DNA of 36,817 bases, from positions 1-36,817 of the IMG/VR virus record IMGVR_UViG_3300043411_000811. The stretch is one strand, 5' to 3'. Both the position numbers and the translations under genes were made by a program. This document shows, piece by piece, positions 14,491 through 23,237 of this stretch (position 1 is its first letter; each line of letters starts with the position of its first letter). A model generated the notes under the pieces. That model was given only the letters and a program-made list of their open reading frames with translations, did not search any database and was not told where the DNA came from. Source of the DNA: a virus.

Positions 14491-15594
14491 TTATCCTATA
14501 GTCCGGACGCGGCATTCACCTCGACCACCAGATGCATTTGCTCCGCCACCACCGCCTGGAGCTTGTCCAGCGGCACCAGCGTTTCCACCATTTCCAGCGT
14601 AAAGGCTATCACCACCAGTGCCTTCAGCTGCATAATAGCTCGCGCCGCCACCGCCACCACCGCCATTTCGTGAGCGACCACCGTTACCAGCATTTGTCGC
14701 TGCTATGAGAACTCCCATCCCACCACCGCCGCCGCCATCAAATCCGTCAAGACCATGCACAGTCGCTCCGCCACCTGCACCAGCGTCTGGTCCTCCACCG
14801 ATTGGAGCAGCAAGAGGAGGCATTGATCCATAAGCAATGCCGTCACCGCCAGGACCATACATACCGCCGCCACCGCCACCCGTAGATGATGATCCAGAAC
14901 CACTTGAAGTGTTTCCTTTGCCACCGCCGAACGCTGTTACATGTGATCCAAATGAACAGGAACCCCCAGCATTGCTGACTGCTCCACCGGCCGGAACAGT
15001 GACAGCGACAGTGCTGGCTAATTCAGATGCTCGCATTATACGAACCATGTAACCGCCGCCACCACCACCGGACCCACGATCCGCTGTTTCACCACCGCCA
15101 CCACCGGACCCAATGCATTCAATTATGACAAGAGCGTTAGCAGGAGTTCCGGCTGGCTTAGTCCATGTTCCGGATGCTGTGAAAATTTGATAATCAGTGA
15201 CTTTTTGGATATTTGAAGAACCTACAATCCTGAAATCTGTTGCTCCAGAAATCAAAAGATACGTTGTCCCAGCAATCATTTGTGATGGCGAAAGAGCACT
15301 TCCAGAATCTGAATGGACTGCTTTCGGAGTCGAGCCATCGATAGAAAGAGTTACGCCGCCAGTATTGTTCGCAGTTGGAACGAGCGTGAAGATCATTCCT
15401 GACTTCACTGTGCCACCTATAAGAGCTGGCGCCGCTGATGCAGATATAGCATTTGCTGTTCCACCGATAGAACTCAGCGGAACGACAGCAAAATCCCACA
15501 ATCCAGATATCTCCTCCTGAGTAGCGTCCATAAAATCTGAACCGCTCACAGGTGGTGATGAAAGAGAAGTTGGGATCAGACGATCTGCGCTCAT
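14491..15594 (-). CDS. Polyglycine tail adhesin
   Basis: The 367-residue protein has an N-terminal region (about 1-145) with beta repeats, including a segment like those of tail-fibre attachment parts (TGGVTLSIDG). The C-terminal region (about 150-367) is dominated by Gly runs (GSGGGGGETADRGSGGGGGG and others) that alternate with short aromatic or Ser-rich segments. This is the glycine-rich sandwich architecture of phage receptor adhesins (T4-type gp38 and relatives), in which surface loops between polyglycine layers bind the receptor. The start is the ATG that overlaps the J gene's stop by 4 nt; a start 9 nt upstream is open. It probably cooperates with the SGNH fibre in host recognition. 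Confidence 0.85.
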   Translation of the reverse strand: MSADRLIPTSLSSPPVSGSDFMDATQEEISGLWDFAVVPLSSIGGTANAISASAAPALIGGTVKSGMIFTLVPTANNTGGVTLSIDGSTPKAVHSDSGSALSPSQMIAGTTYLLISGATDFRIVGSSNIQKVTDYQIFTASGTWTKPAGTPANALVIIECIGSGGGGGETADRGSGGGGGGYMVRIMRASELASTVAVTVPAGGAVSNAGGSCSFGSHVTAFGGGKGNTSSGSGSSSTGGGGGGMYGPGGDGIAYGSMPPLAAPIGGGPDAGAGGGATVHGLDGFDGGGGGGMGVLIAATNAGNGGRSRNGGGGGGGASYYAAEGTGGDSLYAGNGGNAGAAGQAPGGGGGANASGGRGECRVRTIG

Positions 15595-18269
15595 GTGTTC
15601 CACAATTCCGGTGCTTCAGGGACACAAGTCAAGTTGAATGTTACATCGTCATTTGACTCAATCTCGACAACAATAAGTCGTCTTGATATTTCACCCCATG
15701 GTCCTGACGAAACCAGACAGCCAGCCTCTATATTCGGGATGCCATCAACAATTGTTAAAGGCACAGGCGATGATAGCACAATTTTTGTTCTGTTGGCAAC
15801 TCCGGCTGGCATACTAACTTCATGGACTGAAATAGTTCCATCAGTCTGTCTTATAGATACCCCTGTTTTAATTCCGACATTCGTCATGTCAGAAACTGTA
15901 AACATGTCATTAAGTTCTATCATGTCACTATAAAAACAAGTGATCATTGGTGAATCTAATGAAATAGAAACAACCATCCCGTTGATAACTTCAATACTTG
16001 AAATTCTTGAAGAGCTCATAAAATTTGAGAAGATTGGATTGTTGACTAAGATGAGATCTCCTCTTTCAACTCTCAAAGCTTCAGCAGGAGCATTGAAATT
16101 CCAAAAAGATGATCGCAGCTCACCCTGTAAGAGATCGAATAGACCTCTTTTCGTTGCTGCTTCTTCTAATACGATCCCTTCGTAACGGATCTCTTCTATC
16201 AGTGGTGAGGAGACAGACTCCCTTCCTGGGCGGAATATCATCTTCTCCTTGTCTACATAATCTTCAGTAGCCTCTTTCCAGATTATCCGAAATGCATCTG
16301 GAAGTCTCATAACAGCTTTTGACAGAGTCAAGCCATTAGAGTTTCTTTGTGAAAAGACTTGTGACGGAGACTCAGCGCTTCTGTCTCGATCTCTTGTCAC
16401 TCCCCACGTATTCGAAGCTTTCAATCTGGCATAGCCACAACTTGAAACTCTTTCAAGAACTTGTTCGAGGCTTGCCCCTTCAGCAATAAGATCGCAATTC
16501 CAATTATTGTCATCGCAATCTTCTCTCCATCCAAGGATCTCTTCTTCATCAAGCAGAGAAATAGGTATCGGATTACTATTCAAGTCGCCCAAGAGAATGT
16601 CCCTGAAGTGAGGCGCAGGATTTGAAGTGGTCTTCCACTCATTCCAAGAGGAACCATTCCAATCTTTGACATAACCAGAGGCCTTCACAGAAAGAGCTTC
16701 AAGCTGCCTCCCCTTTGCCTTGATGGCTATAATCGCAAAACCTTTTTCAGCAATTGGATGACTATTCCATACTGAAGAAAACCTGAGCATATACAAACGA
16801 TCAGATATAGAATCAAGAGCGCGAGGAGCCTCGAACCCTTCTGATCCAATCTTATACCAAAACCAGTCGTAATATGCCCCACCAGAGTAAAGGCTTAAAT
16901 CAACACTTGAAGAATAATATGAGCACCCTCTCTTTATCTCTATCAGCCATTCTTCTTTGTCAAAGACACTTTGGTCAAGATATATTTCTGCTCTATCAGA
17001 AAACAAAAATACGTTCTTCACATGGCTTTGGCCCTCTACGCCTGAATACAGGCTGTCATACCCAGAGCCGAGCGAGAAGGATGAATGGGCAGAAAATGAC
17101 TCTGACGGAGGTGAAACCTGAGCAGCAACTTCTTTGAAAGCTGCTATGAAACCTTCTCCCTTTGGGCAACCCGGTATCGTTTCGCTTGGCTCTCTTGAAG
17201 CTAGAAGAACTGACAGTCTAATTTCGCCAGCTTTCTTTGAGGAGAAATGCAGTTCGGGAAGATATTTCCAAGTATCAGAGAAGTTCTTCCTGAGACGAAT
17301 ACGAATCGGGATTACTTGTTTTCTTGTTTCATTGCTGCGATCATAAAGACCCTCAGGAAGTGTCATATGAAACCAGCATTCATCTGCTAGTTTTGCGGAA
17401 AAAGAATGCCAGCTAGGAAGATTATTCTGAGGATGAATCTGGTTATTCAATTTTAATGAATCTTCTGAATCTTTGTCAATCTGGTGTTTACTAAATTCCA
17501 ATTGAGTATTTCTAACTGCTGCATATCTATTCATCAAAGTTATTGGCAGGTCATCTTCCCAGCCTTCTCTGACTTCGAATTCAACGTCTTCAGATTCTTC
17601 AATCAGCGTATCGCCGATCCTTATTTCTTCCAGCTTGTGTGGCCCAGCCAGAACATAGATCGCCTCTACGACTTCTTCATCGCTTATTCGTTCTACGAGA
17701 GGCTGAGAAGCCAACGGAGGATATATCTTTCTTGTCCCAATGACTCTTGGAACTGAACCACCCCTACTAAGAATGTTTCCTGAAGCAGAAGCAGGTCCCT
17801 TTTGCTGATCTTGGTTCTGTGACTCTGGTGATGGCGGTTTAGAAAGAGCAGTTGCAGCCAACCCCCCAGCCAAAGAAATCGCTGTAGCAAGAACTTTTGC
17901 AGCAATTGTTCCAGCACCGAAAATGCCACCAAGACCACCGGCTGCAACCCACATTGATGCACCGGCCGTGACAACTGAAAGAACAAGACCTATCAGGAGA
18001 GCACCCTTTTGAGCGTCTTTTCCCTGACCGCTGCCATGCAGTTCATAAGAAATAATAACTGTCGTCCCAGATTTTGGTCTAACGACATGCCATTTTTCTG
18101 GAAAGATTTCACAGCTTTCTTCATTTATTATAGCGACAGAACCATATGAAGGGAAATCTTCTGGTATCTCCAAATAGTCGCATATCTCCTTCAGGCTAGG
18201 CCCAGGAAGGAAATACTCAATGTCGCATTTACCAAATGCAGAAAATGAACAAACTGTTATGCTATCCAT
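15591..18269 (-). CDS. Tail tip protein, lambda J-like
   Basis: The 892-residue protein is the central tail-tip (host specificity) protein. After an N-terminal part (about 1-85) there is a hydrophobic stretch (about 90-142, with LIGLVLSVVTAGASMWVAAG and LATAISLAGGLAATALS) and a Gln-rich linker, as in J-family proteins. Then comes the RGGSVPRVIGTRKIYP segment (about 169-184), the site of the tip assembly domain, and a long beta-rich body. It overlaps the NlpC gene by 8 nt, and the order of chaperones, tape measure, DUF2460-like protein, DUF1833, NlpC, then J is classical for siphoviruses and gene transfer agents. SD: GGAG 7 nt before the ATG. Confidence 0.87.
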   Translation of the reverse strand: MDSITVCSFSAFGKCDIEYFLPGPSLKEICDYLEIPEDFPSYGSVAIINEESCEIFPEKWHVVRPKSGTTVIISYELHGSGQGKDAQKGALLIGLVLSVVTAGASMWVAAGGLGGIFGAGTIAAKVLATAISLAGGLAATALSKPPSPESQNQDQQKGPASASGNILSRGGSVPRVIGTRKIYPPLASQPLVERISDEEVVEAIYVLAGPHKLEEIRIGDTLIEESEDVEFEVREGWEDDLPITLMNRYAAVRNTQLEFSKHQIDKDSEDSLKLNNQIHPQNNLPSWHSFSAKLADECWFHMTLPEGLYDRSNETRKQVIPIRIRLRKNFSDTWKYLPELHFSSKKAGEIRLSVLLASREPSETIPGCPKGEGFIAAFKEVAAQVSPPSESFSAHSSFSLGSGYDSLYSGVEGQSHVKNVFLFSDRAEIYLDQSVFDKEEWLIEIKRGCSYYSSSVDLSLYSGGAYYDWFWYKIGSEGFEAPRALDSISDRLYMLRFSSVWNSHPIAEKGFAIIAIKAKGRQLEALSVKASGYVKDWNGSSWNEWKTTSNPAPHFRDILLGDLNSNPIPISLLDEEEILGWREDCDDNNWNCDLIAEGASLEQVLERVSSCGYARLKASNTWGVTRDRDRSAESPSQVFSQRNSNGLTLSKAVMRLPDAFRIIWKEATEDYVDKEKMIFRPGRESVSSPLIEEIRYEGIVLEEAATKRGLFDLLQGELRSSFWNFNAPAEALRVERGDLILVNNPIFSNFMSSSRISSIEVINGMVVSISLDSPMITCFYSDMIELNDMFTVSDMTNVGIKTGVSIRQTDGTISVHEVSMPAGVANRTKIVLSSPVPLTIVDGIPNIEAGCLVSSGPWGEISRRLIVVEIESNDDVTFNLTCVPEAPELWNT

Positions 18270-18675
18270 TTATCTTCTCCATGAGATTCGGGAATCTCAC
18301 AAGCCGTATTATCCTGTTCGCTATTGAAGGACTGCCAGGATGAACAAGATGGCTATCTGGACCTTTCTCAGTGTGAAGTATTTTCAAATCGTCGAACACT
18401 ATCCCAACATGGCATGGCAGTGTCGGCCTATAACCATGCGACATTATAACTATATCATATTTCTTTCTATCTTGCAAGTCTACTTCTTCAAGAGTCCTGG
18501 AGACAGAAATTATTGTCTGGCTCGACAACCTGAAATTATTCGGGTCAGCTGACTGTCTTTCTGGAAGATCAATGTTGGTATTTTCTTTAAGAACAAGTCT
18601 CACAAGACCATAGCAATCACAGCCGGTTTCGTCCCGACCAAGATCTACATATGGGATGCCAATATAGCCTTTCAC
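18262..18675 (-). CDS. NlpC/P60 tail-tip peptidoglycan hydrolase
   Basis: The 137-residue protein is a cysteine peptidase of the NlpC/P60 type, carried in the tail tip. The catalytic Cys lies in GCDCYGLVR (near 18-26; Cys21), the His in PCHVGIVF (His89), and the third polar position in ILHTEKG (His101). The domain is short but complete. I choose the GTG at 18675, because GGAG lies 7 nt before it and the GTGA overlaps the stop of the DUF1833-type gene; a TTG 6 nt upstream is also open. It opens the peptidoglycan locally during DNA delivery. Position between DUF1833 and J agrees with gene transfer agent order. Confidence 0.88.
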   Translation of the reverse strand: MKGYIGIPYVDLGRDETGCDCYGLVRLVLKENTNIDLPERQSADPNNFRLSSQTIISVSRTLEEVDLQDRKKYDIVIMSHGYRPTLPCHVGIVFDDLKILHTEKGPDSHLVHPGSPSIANRIIRLVRFPNLMEKING

Positions 18676-19184
18676 GCCCAAACTCCTGGAAGACGAGAAT
18701 AGGTTGATCTTGTTTCAGGCCATTGCTCAATCTTGTAATCTCTGATCCTCAGAGTTCCTTCCACAAACTCTTGTGTTATTGTCAAATCATATAATTGAAA
18801 ATATTCAAACACATAGCCTGGAACAGCAGTTACACCAGATTTTTCAATCCTCGGTGAAACCTTTGTATTGAAATAGACGCTTGAAATTAAATCCAGTCTG
18901 CAAAGAACTGGTTCAGTCAAATATTCTAATCTGAATACTTTCACAGGATCGCTATTTGGGAATTTCAACTTTGCAGAAGGCTGTGCGTCAGTGTTTGTGA
19001 CCAGCGATACTTCAAATCCTGCACCAGTGAATAAAAAGCCATCGTAAATCCAGTCATGATAATCAGAAACAATCCTTATCACTCCATCAATCTTTGGATG
19101 TGACAGAGTAAGAAAAGGAATAATCGCTTCTCCAGAAGTTTCTGTTTCGATCTCTCTTCTGGTTATAAGAGGGATATTTCTCAT
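18672..19184 (-). CDS. Tail protein, DUF1833-like
   Basis: The 170-residue protein has the DUF1833 layout: a short N-terminus, then FLTLSHPKIDGVIRIVSDYHDW (about 24-45; quoted in part: LTLSHPKID), FTGAGFEVSL, and a long pattern of alternating strands with a Cys (EPVLCRLDLI). It ends in YSRLPGVWA. These proteins form a ring or adaptor in the distal tail, comparable in role to lambda gpL. Overlap by 4 nt upstream and by 4 nt downstream shows coupling. Confidence 0.75.
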   Translation of the reverse strand: MRNIPLITRREIETETSGEAIIPFLTLSHPKIDGVIRIVSDYHDWIYDGFLFTGAGFEVSLVTNTDAQPSAKLKFPNSDPVKVFRLEYLTEPVLCRLDLISSVYFNTKVSPRIEKSGVTAVPGYVFEYFQLYDLTITQEFVEGTLRIRDYKIEQWPETRSTYSRLPGVWA

Positions 19185-19540
19185 TCTGGCAATCCAAGAA
19201 GTTCAGCTGAAACTACCCAATACTTCCAACCGATATTTTTCAGTTTATACGGAGTATTTCCTTGAAAGCGAAACTTTGCGAATTCAGCCTTCCTTGGGTG
19301 TTTCATGACAAAAACTTTTGATCCAAGTGACAGATCCCTTATAACGAATTCTTCAAACAGGCTAAGCTGATCTTCATCAAAAAGCCATTGAACAGAAAAC
19401 AAAGAAGTCACTGTCGTCGATTGCAGTCTCTCCATCGCTGGCCCAGATTCAGTTTCAAAAGAAACCTTCTTCGATATGAGAGATTCGTCATACCCATCTC
19501 TCAAAATAAAACTCGGAAGCCCTTCAGGGAAATTTATCAT
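19181..19540 (-). CDS. Minor tail protein below the tape measure
   Basis: The 119-residue protein is all-beta with MINFPEGLPSFILRDGY at the start, LFSVQWLFDEDQLSLFEEFV in the middle (quoted in part: LFSVQWLFDEDQ) and KHPRKAEFAKFRF and YWVVSAELLGLP near the end. This is the size and shape of the distal tail or tail-tip adaptor proteins encoded directly after the tape measure (HK97 gp17-type, lambda gpM-type). It overlaps both neighbours by 4 nt. The family name is inferred from position and general pattern. Confidence 0.72.
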   Translation of the reverse strand: MINFPEGLPSFILRDGYDESLISKKVSFETESGPAMERLQSTTVTSLFSVQWLFDEDQLSLFEEFVIRDLSLGSKVFVMKHPRKAEFAKFRFQGNTPYKLKNIGWKYWVVSAELLGLPE

Positions 19541-22500
19541 CGATTAACCTTCCCCGGACGAAGACCAAATCTGCTTCCAGCAGAACCGTCAAACTTTCCT
19601 GAGCTGAATCCCTTGTCAACTTCAGAAATCACAAGATTTACTATCTCATCACCATTTGGCGATTTGCTTCTTTCTTCAGTCTTCTTCACCCCAACATTGT
19701 CGATGATATTGAAAGTGATGTTCGCTCCTCCACCCCTGCCATTTGTCTGAACACCGAGCTTACCATCTTTGGTTCTGCTCAGAGGGACGACCGCCTCTGG
19801 GCCTTTTTCTCCCATCACACCAAGCCCAAGAGAGCTTTGGAACGCAGCCGGAGAAGAAACGATACTGTTGGTGAATACCCCGCCTTTCGCAAATGGAAGA
19901 GGCGCAGGAGGGTAGATATTTCCCATTGAACTGAATTTTCCAAGGACAGTGCTAAACACCATCTGGAAGGCTTGAGAAAGAGCCAACTGAACAAGCTGCT
20001 TCGATATCGATCTTATCAGCGAAGAAAAATCAGCTTCACCATCGACGATGAAGTCTGCCAAAGCAGAAGACATTCCATCGAACGCAGACGTTATGATATC
20101 TTCAACTTGCGACGCATAGTCACCAGTCTTTTGTAGAAGTTTCAAAAGACCTCTTTCCATCCCAGAGACCGCGTCAGTCTGAGTTTCCAGGAATGTGATT
20201 CTAGCGCTCACGACTGATTTTGTGAATTCGGGTTGATTTATCTTACCTTGCTTCAGCAATTCGTTCAGTGCAGTAAGCGAAATTTTATAGTCTTCAGCAG
20301 GACCTTTTATGTCCTGGAAGATAGATTGCATTTTCTTCAAGGCCTCATTCTCAAGAACGAGCTGCCCTATGAGAACTTTTTCATCTGCTGTGAGGGCTCT
20401 TTTAAGAGCTCTTTGTATCTCAGCTATTTTTTGATTTTCTTTTGTCAGAGATATGTTCTCACGAAGAACTTCATTTTCAAGAGTGAGATCGCGAACATAA
20501 TCGGCGAAAGTTTTCGATTTGTTCTTTGAACCATCCGAGCCAGAACCGAGTTTTCCCGGTATTCCTTTTGAATCCAAATCAACTGAAGAATTCGCAAGAC
20601 GCTCGTTGGCTTTTTGTCTCGCTCTCTCAAGAATAGCATTCATAGCATTACCGACATAATCGGTGCTGAGAGATTTGCCAAATTCTTCACTGAAGATTTT
20701 GCCGACTTCAGATGCAGCACCAGACAATTCCTGACGATACTGGCTGAGATCAACTTTTCCAAACATATCAGAGAACGGGTTCTCTTGACCAATGGCGACG
20801 GCAGCTTGACCGATGAGATCCAATATACTTTGGATCGCTGCAAGGATTCCATTTACACCATTTTCGACAACTGTGAGAAGACCATTTATAGCAATCTTTC
20901 CAATGTCCATGAGAGCGGCTGGGAAGATGCCCCATGCTCTGATCACAGCATTTATTTCACCGACCCACAGGCCGATGAACAGATTGACATGTGTCTTCGT
21001 TACGGTTAGAATCAAAGCGAGACCAGCAGTTATATTGTTCCACAACTGCGAAAAGACGCTATTGACAAATTCAACGGCTGGTCCGAAGGTGCTGACAAGG
21101 AATGCACCAATTGGAGCTATCGCTTCCATGATCAATTGGAACGTCGCAACACCAATATCTCGTAAAGTCACCATGCCGTCTTCAGTGACAGATATTTTGT
21201 TGGAGAAGAACACAAGAGTAGAGACAGCAGCAACGATAAGAGCTATTAGTGCTCCAATTGGATTAGCGACTATGATCGCCCACAGACCGGAGAAGGCAGC
21301 AGCAACACCACGAACGATTGCTGCGAGGCCTGGGAAGGCCGTGCTGAGCCGTGCGAGTATGCCTCCGGCTGCGGCATTGGCAGTTGCTGAACGCGTCTGA
21401 GCGGCGCTCAGAGCCGCCGTGGCAGTGGTCTGAGCAGCAGTGGCGGCTGTCAGCTGGCTTTTTGTCGCCAGCAAAGCTGTCTCGGTTCTCTGAAGAGCTA
21501 TATTGCTCCTGATGTTCTGAGCGACCGCTGCATTATATGCGATGAACCTACCAGTGAGAGCGTCACGAGCGATCCTTCTGCTATTGTCAAGAACTATTGA
21601 GGCTTTTTGTTGAAGAAGCAAAGCTCTTTGGGACTGTAGCTGAACAGCTTCTACTTGCAGAGACCAAACTTTTGCTCTCACTAAAGCTGACTCAGCAGAA
21701 GCAGCCTGAAGCGAAGAAGCAGCCTTTGCCTGTTCAATGCCGACAGCGGTAAGCATCGTTGCATTGCCTGAAGCGACAGCAGAAGAGATCTGCCGTTGAA
21801 CAGAAAGCCATGAAATTAATGAAGAGACTATTGATCCGATTTTCCAACCAGCGAAAGCTGTAGTCGCAGCTATAACTGATCCTATGAGAATATTGAGAGA
21901 ATACGCAAGCAAAATTATCGCATTAGCGACGGCAGCGCTAGCGCCTGTGACATCATCAAACGAATCTAGAACTCTTAACAATTCATTTCGAAAGGGTTGA
22001 AATGACTGTCCAATAGTGGGAATGGTTTTGCCAAATTTCTCTGCTACTTCTTCTCTTGCATTTTTGAAAGAGTTGACAATCAATTCTGCCGTCAACTTTC
22101 CTTCTTTACCCATTCCTCTCAATGAGGATCTTGAATTGAAGAGCGCGCCAGTTATGAGTTCTATGGGTTCTTTTGCGCTGTTCAAAGCTGTGCCAGAAAT
22201 TTTGCCTGTTCTCACAAGCTCTTTTCCGATCAAGTCAGCGACATACGGGAGCTGTTCCAGAATTGAACGTAATTCATCACCAGCCAAACGGCCAGAGGAC
22301 AAGCCCTGAGAAAGCTGAATAAGAGCAGCCCCGGCTTCACGACTGCTAGCGCCTGAAAGAATAGTCGCCTTGTTCAATGTTTCTGTGACACCAAGAGTCT
22401 CTCTTTGAGAAAGACCGAGCTGTCTTACAGAAAGAGCAAGTCTTGTATAGAGCTCTGCTGTTGACTCAAAACTAGAACGAGTCCTGCTTGCGATATTGAA

Positions 22501-22758
22501 CAACTCTTCTTGAACAGCGTTTAGCTCGGCAGTGGACTTTGTTACCAAGACCAAACGATTTTCAAAATTTGTCAAAGTATCGAGCATTCTGGTTAAGCCA
22601 GAAAGAAGTCCAGCGCCACCAAGAACAAACAAAGAATTCTGCAATAGCCGAAGACCATGAACAGAACGTTCAGCAACAGAACCTATCTCCTCGAGGCTGC
22701 GCTTTACAACCCGAGAACCGTTCTCTCTGACGATGATGTCAATGGTTTCTCTTGTCAT
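19537..22758 (-). CDS. Tape measure protein
   Basis: The 1073-residue protein sets tail length. The N-terminal domain (about 55-260) has the tape-measure signature: TRSSFESTAELYTRLALSVR, TLNKATILSGASSREAGAALIQLSQGLSSGRLAGDELRSILEQLP (only short parts: ATILSGASSREAGAALIQ), and the KISGTALNSAKEP type segment. Then come long helical and Ala-rich regions, hydrophobic segments near 490-525 (ANPIGALIALIVAAVSTLVFF) that can insert in the membrane during ejection, and a C-terminal part with NIYPPAPLPFAKGGVF. The C-terminus is followed by the tail-tip genes. From its length, the tail would be roughly 160 nm at 0.15 nm per residue (family rule, not measured). It starts with an ATGA overlap. Confidence 0.93.
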   Translation of the reverse strand: MTRETIDIIVRENGSRVVKRSLEEIGSVAERSVHGLRLLQNSLFVLGGAGLLSGLTRMLDTLTNFENRLVLVTKSTAELNAVQEELFNIASRTRSSFESTAELYTRLALSVRQLGLSQRETLGVTETLNKATILSGASSREAGAALIQLSQGLSSGRLAGDELRSILEQLPYVADLIGKELVRTGKISGTALNSAKEPIELITGALFNSRSSLRGMGKEGKLTAELIVNSFKNAREEVAEKFGKTIPTIGQSFQPFRNELLRVLDSFDDVTGASAAVANAIILLAYSLNILIGSVIAATTAFAGWKIGSIVSSLISWLSVQRQISSAVASGNATMLTAVGIEQAKAASSLQAASAESALVRAKVWSLQVEAVQLQSQRALLLQQKASIVLDNSRRIARDALTGRFIAYNAAVAQNIRSNIALQRTETALLATKSQLTAATAAQTTATAALSAAQTRSATANAAAGGILARLSTAFPGLAAIVRGVAAAFSGLWAIIVANPIGALIALIVAAVSTLVFFSNKISVTEDGMVTLRDIGVATFQLIMEAIAPIGAFLVSTFGPAVEFVNSVFSQLWNNITAGLALILTVTKTHVNLFIGLWVGEINAVIRAWGIFPAALMDIGKIAINGLLTVVENGVNGILAAIQSILDLIGQAAVAIGQENPFSDMFGKVDLSQYRQELSGAASEVGKIFSEEFGKSLSTDYVGNAMNAILERARQKANERLANSSVDLDSKGIPGKLGSGSDGSKNKSKTFADYVRDLTLENEVLRENISLTKENQKIAEIQRALKRALTADEKVLIGQLVLENEALKKMQSIFQDIKGPAEDYKISLTALNELLKQGKINQPEFTKSVVSARITFLETQTDAVSGMERGLLKLLQKTGDYASQVEDIITSAFDGMSSALADFIVDGEADFSSLIRSISKQLVQLALSQAFQMVFSTVLGKFSSMGNIYPPAPLPFAKGGVFTNSIVSSPAAFQSSLGLGVMGEKGPEAVVPLSRTKDGKLGVQTNGRGGGANITFNIIDNVGVKKTEERSKSPNGDEIVNLVISEVDKGFSSGKFDGSAGSRFGLRPGKVNR

Positions 22759-23237
22759 TCTTCAGAGCTCGCTGTCCTGTCTAAGAGACGTGCCTGAGCT
22801 ATCTCCACTTGGGCTTCCATGAGAGCTGCTTGAACCCAATCATTTGGCTGTTGAGATGAATAACCATCACGCAAACGACCAAGATAAGGTATGGCATTCG
22901 TTATGAATAGAGCAACGCCAGCTTGTCCAGTTCCTCTTTTCATACTAACTGAAAGTCTGTTTATAACTGCGAAACCAGCCTGGATCGCGGCACGAGCATT
23001 CTGCCGTTCACCAATCCCAAGCTTCTTCCCAGGAACATATGCTGGGATAACCGCACTAGTCGGATTGCCCAAGGAGACGCGCCAGTTCGATCTGGCGTCG
23101 CCTTTATCAACTGGAGTCCCCTCAACAAGAGAAGAAAGAGTTCGTTTCGCAACACGCTTTGTCAAGCTGACGGAATTGTTCTCGATCCTAGAACCGAGTT
23201 TCCGTATATTGCGAGAGAACTGTATGAGAGACGCCAC
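22755..23237 (-). CDS. HK97 gp10-like tail/neck protein
   Basis: The 160-residue protein starts with GTG, which overlaps the frameshifted chaperone's stop by 1 nt (TAGTG). It has a helical N-terminus with SIRK-type residues (FSRNIRKLGSRIENNSVSLTKRVAKR), then the key motif GTPVDKGDARSNWRVSLG (about 59-76; quoted: TPVDKGDARSNW). A short NAIPYLGRLRDGYSSQ segment follows. This motif (PVDTGRAR-NW) marks the HK97 gp10 / tail completion family. In many phages these lie near the connector; here it sits between the chaperones and the tape measure. The C-terminal helix has MEAQVEIAQARLLD. Function: a tail-neck or tail assembly component. Confidence 0.75.
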   Translation of the reverse strand: MASLIQFSRNIRKLGSRIENNSVSLTKRVAKRTLSSLVEGTPVDKGDARSNWRVSLGNPTSAVIPAYVPGKKLGIGERQNARAAIQAGFAVINRLSVSMKRGTGQAGVALFITNAIPYLGRLRDGYSSQQPNDWVQAALMEAQVEIAQARLLDRTASSEE

